Assembly (NCBI GenBank): GCA_038114465.1
Contig: JAYNQW010000005.1
Location: 1 to 64,000 of the forward strand
Reading direction: 5' to 3'
Length of the DNA: 64,000 nucleotides
Source: CALINB01 sp938045325
GTDB lineage: Bacteria; Pseudomonadota; Alphaproteobacteria; Rhodospirillales; CALINB01
Shown piece after piece: positions 60,177-64,000 of this stretch; the stretch's first letter is position 1; each line of letters begins with the position of its first letter. The notes under the pieces were generated by a model. The model did no database searches. It saw only the letters and a list, made by a program, of their open reading frames with translations, and was not told where the DNA came from. A program made the position numbers and the translations under genes.

Positions 60177-62054
60177 ATGACTATTTCTCACAACCACCGC
60201 CGTCTCTTCCGCCGTATCGGACTGATTGCCTGTATTCCGGTCGCGTTATTGATAGCGGCCTGTGAAACGGCTGACACGGACGGCCCCGCATCGACACCCG
60301 GTGATGGTGTGACAAGTTCACCGGCCGAAACAACAAACCCCGATAACTCTAATGCTACCCCCAAGGCCGCACCGGACGAACCCATTCCTGAATCCGTCGT
60401 GCCGGACATTCCCCCGGCCAAGGCACCGGCAAAAAGTAAACGCCATATGGTATCCGCCGCCCATCCGCTCGCCGCAAAAGTCGGCCGCGATATTCTGCGC
60501 AAAGGCGGTAGTGCCGTCGATGCGGCGATTGCCATTCAGATGATGCTGACATTGGTCGAACCACAATCGTCAGGCATCGGCGGCGGCGGTTTCATGATCA
60601 GCTTTCATGCCAAGACCGGTGACATCGTGACCTACGACGGCCGTGAAACGGCACCGGCCAGCGCGCACCCTTATATGTTTCTCGACGGCACCGGCAAAGC
60701 GAAGCCCTATCGGGATGCAACCGTCGGCGGTATTCCCGTCGGTGTGCCCGGGCTGGTGCATATGCTGGAACAAGCCCACAAAAAATACGGGCGCCTGCCG
60801 TGGCGTTCATTATTCAAACCCGCCATCGAACAGGCCCGTAAAGGGTACCCCGTTTCAGAACGGCTGAACAAAATGGTCGCGCGGGACTTCCGCCTAAAAA
60901 CTTTTCATGCGGCGTTCGATTATTTTTACACCAGCAGCGGCACGCCGAAACCCGTCGGAACCATGCTTGTCAATAAACCGTTAGCAGACGTCCTTGAGGC
61001 CATCGCCAAGCAAGGATCGAAAGCGCTGTACACGGGCCCCATCGCGCAAGATATCGTCGATACGGTGAACAACGCCTATCGCAACCCGGGCCGGATGAAA
61101 TTATCGGATTTGGCAAAATACAAATCCATCAAGCGTGAACCGGTTTGCCTGGCTTATCGCGTAAACTTTATCTGCGGTATGGGCCCACCCAGCTCGGGCG
61201 GCATAACGTTGCTGCAAATTCTCGGCATTTTGCAAAATTTCGATATGGCAAACATGGCACCGGCGTCTTCGCAAGCGGTGCATGTGATTGCCGAAGCAAC
61301 CCGGCTTGCGTATGCGGACCGCAATACGTTTATTGCCGATCCCGCGTTTATTCCCGTTCCCATCGCCGGCATGCTCGATCCGGGATATTTGAAACTTCGC
61401 GCCCAAGACATCAAACAATATGAATCGCTGGAAAAACCGTTGCCGGGAATGCCTGGCATTACAACCGGCAAGGCTTTACAGCCGGACCCGGCACCCCATG
61501 GCGTATCAACCACCCATTTCAGCGTCATCGATCAGGACGGTAACGCGGTCGCCGTGACATCGAGCCTGCAAAACCCGTTCGGATCGCGCCTCATGGTCCG
61601 GGGGTTTTTACTGAACAGTCAATTAACCGACTTTTCATTTATTCCCAACAAAGACCGCGCGCCGCTGCCGAACCGGGCCGCCCCCCATAAACGGCCGCTC
61701 AGTTCCATGGCACCGACACTGGTGTTCGACGGCCAAGGGCAAGTCGTGATGGCCGTCGGATCGCCTGGCGGTTCCCGGATTATCGGGTATGTCGCGAAGA
61801 CCCTTATCGCCACGTTAGATTGGAAAATGGATATTCAAGCGGCCATTTCATTGCCGAATTTCACAAACCGGCTGCGCGGCACCGAACTCGAACGCGGCTC
61901 GGCCCTTTCGGCGATTGCGCCGGCTCTCAAAGAACTCGGCCATAACGTTAGGATGCGCCGCATGACAAGTGGCCTGCATGGCATATTGCGCACGAAGGAC
62001 GGCTTTACCGGCGGCGCCGATCCGCGTCGCGAAGGCGTCTCCCTCGGTGATTAA
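60177..62054 (+). CDS. ggt: Gamma-glutamyltransferase, lipoprotein type
   Basis: This is a 625-residue N-terminal-nucleophile hydrolase that splits the gamma-glutamyl bond of glutathione and transfers or hydrolyses it. Self-cleavage is expected before the Thr of VSTTHFSVIDQDGNAVAVT (residue ~445), giving large and small subunits. The large subunit has SAAHPLAAKVGRDILRKGGSAVDAA and GGGGFMI; the small one has the lid/substrate motifs KRPLSSMAPTLVF and GSPGGSRII. The N-terminus has a lipobox (ALLIAAC, Cys near residue 29) and a 70-residue Pro/Ala-rich linker, so it should be membrane-tethered in the periplasm, unlike soluble E. coli Ggt. Confidence 0.93.
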   Translation: MTISHNHRRLFRRIGLIACIPVALLIAACETADTDGPASTPGDGVTSSPAETTNPDNSNATPKAAPDEPIPESVVPDIPPAKAPAKSKRHMVSAAHPLAAKVGRDILRKGGSAVDAAIAIQMMLTLVEPQSSGIGGGGFMISFHAKTGDIVTYDGRETAPASAHPYMFLDGTGKAKPYRDATVGGIPVGVPGLVHMLEQAHKKYGRLPWRSLFKPAIEQARKGYPVSERLNKMVARDFRLKTFHAAFDYFYTSSGTPKPVGTMLVNKPLADVLEAIAKQGSKALYTGPIAQDIVDTVNNAYRNPGRMKLSDLAKYKSIKREPVCLAYRVNFICGMGPPSSGGITLLQILGILQNFDMANMAPASSQAVHVIAEATRLAYADRNTFIADPAFIPVPIAGMLDPGYLKLRAQDIKQYESLEKPLPGMPGITTGKALQPDPAPHGVSTTHFSVIDQDGNAVAVTSSLQNPFGSRLMVRGFLLNSQLTDFSFIPNKDRAPLPNRAAPHKRPLSSMAPTLVFDGQGQVVMAVGSPGGSRIIGYVAKTLIATLDWKMDIQAAISLPNFTNRLRGTELERGSALSAIAPALKELGHNVRMRRMTSGLHGILRTKDGFTGGADPRREGVSLGD

Positions 62055-62076
62055 TGAAGTGATTTAAAGCCGGCTT

Positions 62077-63576
62077 TTAGGCTTTTTGCTTCTTCGGAAA
62101 ATTCAAACTGAACATGGTGCCGTTTTTATCGGACCGCACGAGAGCAACATCGCCACCGTGGGCGCGCAGGATATCGCGGACGATCACCAGGCCCAATCCG
62201 GTTCCACCCTTTCGTACCGATCCCGCGAACGGCTGAAACAGGCGCTCCTTAGCTTGTTCGGGCAACCCGGGCCCGTTATCCGCGATCTCGATCGAGATTT
62301 TTTCCGGCGATGAATGGGCATACACGCGAACCCAGCCCGCACCGGCGAGCCGCGCATTATGGCCGAGATTTTGTATCGCCCGGAACAGCTGACGGCGGTC
62401 GGCTTCGATCTCGACAGTGTCGCCGACCTCGTTGCGCCACTCGAAATGATCTTGAATATCGGTTTCGTCTCCACCCATACCATTTGCGGCCGGTGAGTCC
62501 GGATTGCTGAGCAATAATCCGACCTCATCGACTAAAGACGCCAAAGGGAAATTTTCGCGTTGCAGCTTCGGAATACCGTCGGCAACATAATTCAATGTAT
62601 CACTGCATAAATGGACGGCCCGGTCGATTGCCGTAAAAAGACGAGGCATGACCCGTTTGACTTCCGGATCATCAATATTAGCTAAACTGTCCGAGACCAG
62701 CACGGCCGTGGACAGCGTATTGCGCAGATCATGATTGATCTTAGCCACCGCCGCGCCCAGCGTTGCCAAGCGGGTTTTTTGCCGCAGCGCCGCGCGCACC
62801 TCTTGCTGCATCACGCCGAGTTCAGTTTCGGCGATGCCCAGCTCATCGCGCCGGTCACTAGCTTCGATGGTACGCGATTCATCTTCGGGATCATCACGAA
62901 AAGCCGTCATGCTCGTGGTGATCCGTTGAATGGGCCGGATCATCAGCCAGCGCAGGCTGAAATAGACCATCAAGGCGGCGATAACCGAAATCAGAATGGA
63001 AAGCTGCAAGATGCGCGCTGAATAACCGTACATCTCCAACCGCATGGGTGTTTCGTCCATGATGACCTCGACATTCACCCACGGCATTTTCGGCGACGGG
63101 CCGATCACCCGCATGACGCGATTATCATTTTGCACCAACGTATCGAACGCATCGGCGATCCACATAAAGAAATTTCCTTTGCGAAGATCGACCATAATAT
63201 CGACTTTCGGCGGCATGCTGCCGCGCATCACCATGACCCTCCGTTTCGGCAAATGCAGAATAATGCCATGGGCTTCGGCATGGAGGAGTAACTGTGCTTC
63301 AAGTTTTTTATTCGCCATGCCTTGCGGCATATCGGTCAGGGATAACGCTGCAACATGGGCGCGCGCGATATGTTCTTCCAAAAATGTTTTCCGGTAGCGG
63401 GAGATCGATGGCACATAGATCAGGACTTCCGCCAGCATGATGACGGTGATCGTTAAGATCAACAACTGCGCCGACAAGCCCAGGCCCTTCTTGGACGCGA
63501 CCTTCGGCGTTTTGGTCTCTTCCCCGCTTTGCGATGACGCGTCTTCAGACGCGGTATTCGTTGCCGTATCTGTCAT
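62077..63576 (-). CDS. Membrane sensor histidine kinase
   Basis: This is a 499-residue kinase. A Ser/Glu-rich N-terminal cytosolic tail is followed by TM1 (LLILTITVIMLAEVLIYVPSI), a periplasmic sensor of about 135 residues, TM2 (ILQLSILISVIAALMVYFSL) and a HAMP linker (IRPIQRITTSMTAFRDDPED). The H-box AVAKINHDLRNTLSTAV contains the phospho-acceptor His (residue ~285). The ATP-binding domain has NLGHNARLAG (N-box), IADNGPGLPEQ (G1) and GGTGLGLVIVRDI (G2). No response regulator is adjacent, so partner and signal are unknown. Convergent with ggt. Confidence 0.92.
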   Translation of the reverse strand: MTDTATNTASEDASSQSGEETKTPKVASKKGLGLSAQLLILTITVIMLAEVLIYVPSISRYRKTFLEEHIARAHVAALSLTDMPQGMANKKLEAQLLLHAEAHGIILHLPKRRVMVMRGSMPPKVDIMVDLRKGNFFMWIADAFDTLVQNDNRVMRVIGPSPKMPWVNVEVIMDETPMRLEMYGYSARILQLSILISVIAALMVYFSLRWLMIRPIQRITTSMTAFRDDPEDESRTIEASDRRDELGIAETELGVMQQEVRAALRQKTRLATLGAAVAKINHDLRNTLSTAVLVSDSLANIDDPEVKRVMPRLFTAIDRAVHLCSDTLNYVADGIPKLQRENFPLASLVDEVGLLLSNPDSPAANGMGGDETDIQDHFEWRNEVGDTVEIEADRRQLFRAIQNLGHNARLAGAGWVRVYAHSSPEKISIEIADNGPGLPEQAKERLFQPFAGSVRKGGTGLGLVIVRDILRAHGGDVALVRSDKNGTMFSLNFPKKQKA

Positions 63577-63623
63577 GCCCGTAATCTATCACACCTTGAT
63601 GGTGAATTGCTGCAACGGTTGAT

Positions 63624-64000
63624 CTATCCGAAATGACGTAAGAACCGGACGACTTTTTTCGTACGCTCGCTGAACAGCGACGGCGTGTAGTAACTGCCGG
63701 CCACGCGTTTATTGACTTCGCCCAGCGTCGGATAAGGCGCGATGATATTGGCCATCGCCCCGATTTTCATGTTTTGGCTGAGCGCCAGCACCCACGGCTG
63801 CAACAACTCACCGGCATGAGCCCCGGCGATACCGGCGCCGAGAATGCGGCCATTCTTGGCGGTGACCACCTTCACCATGCCGTCGGTTAATCGTTCGGCT
63901 TGGGCACGGTCATTTTCCTCGAACGGCCAGGTTAAAACACGAATATCATCGCCCTCGGATTGACGCGCCTGCTCTTCGGTCCGGCCGACCTGCGCGAGTT
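63624..64000 (-). CDS. Flavoprotein disulfide reductase, C-terminal part (truncated by window edge)
   Basis: The frame stays open to the window's last base. The 125 visible residues are the dimerisation domain of a pyridine nucleotide-disulfide reductase: LAQVGRTEEQARQ, TWPFEENDRAQAERLTDG, VKVVTAKNGRILGAGIAGAHAGELLQPW and IAPYPTLGEVNKR. In dihydrolipoamide dehydrogenase and mercuric reductase the last motif carries a catalytic His (HPT); here Tyr precedes PT, typical of the 'mercuric reductase-like' FAD-dependent oxidoreductases of unknown substrate. The catalytic cysteine pair and FAD domain lie outside the window. Confidence 0.85.
   Translation of the reverse strand, partial: LAQVGRTEEQARQSEGDDIRVLTWPFEENDRAQAERLTDGMVKVVTAKNGRILGAGIAGAHAGELLQPWVLALSQNMKIGAMANIIAPYPTLGEVNKRVAGSYYTPSLFSERTKKVVRFLRHFG

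Overview
The window looks like chromosome from an alphaproteobacterium, most likely a free-living Rhodospirillales-type organism. This rests on gene content rather than any marker gene: Zur/ZnuABC, PanBC, ArgD-ArgF, an OmpA porin with a proline linker, RecX, glutathione-dependent formaldehyde dehydrogenase, and intergenic repeats of the type common in alphaproteobacteria. Base composition is moderately GC-rich and even. Genes are dense on both strands with standard-code starts (ATG, GTG, TTG). I see no complete prophage, no insertion sequence, no CRISPR array and no rRNA.

Layout. 1-6.5 kb: tRNA-Gln, then five co-directional genes forming a probable organic-acid catabolic unit: a PEP-mutase/isocitrate-lyase-family lyase, an ACMSD-type amidohydrolase, a muconate-cycloisomerase-like enolase-superfamily enzyme, an MmgE/PrpD dehydratase and an MFS transporter bracketed by dispersed palindromic repeats. 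6.7-8.1 kb: an orphan phage terminase small subunit joined to a PrsW-type membrane protease. 8.1-13.9 kb: PhoD phosphatase, a D(-)-tartrate-dehydratase-like enzyme, a ThDP enzyme and a CaiB-type CoA-transferase. 14-20.8 kb: a Lon-like protease, formaldehyde dehydrogenase, an MFS carrier, tRNA-Gly(CCC), a radical SAM enzyme and a small secreted protein. 20.8-26.8 kb: two OmpA-family proteins, ApaG, then folE-trkH-argE.

26.8-31.6 kb is a zinc-acquisition regulon. zur-znuC-znuB diverges from znuA across a 101-bp spacer holding two Zur-box-like palindromes. A third, nearly perfect palindrome lies in front of a porin-like outer membrane protein gene downstream of znuA. This gives a complete route for zinc from outer membrane porin to periplasmic ZnuA to ZnuBC, all apparently under Zur. 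It is the best-supported candidate for an under-described system here.

31.7-44.3 kb: lipoprotein and small secreted genes, argD-argF, an ABC-2 permease, recX, a VOC protein, a Sel1-repeat protein translationally coupled to an unannotated 45-residue membrane peptide, three tandem EamA exporters, a PagL-type lipid A deacylase, a TPR protein. 44.3-51.5 kb: a biotin carrier protein divergent from a carboxyltransferase with unusual active-site residues, an ADP-forming acyl-CoA ligase, a Sel1-repeat/trypsin-like protease fusion, a second PEP-mutase-family lyase and a DOPA-dioxygenase-like protein. 51.5-64 kb: a glycosyltransferase-like protein, an MlaF-like ATPase, tRNA-Arg(ACG), a coiled-coil lipoprotein, xanthine phosphoribosyltransferase, a PQQ-type sugar dehydrogenase, a DM13 protein, a YqaA-like membrane protein, panC-panB, a CcoQ-like peptide, lipoprotein gamma-glutamyltransferase, a sensor histidine kinase, and the C-terminal part of a flavoprotein disulfide reductase cut by the right edge.

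All product names come from reading motifs by eye; no database search was run.
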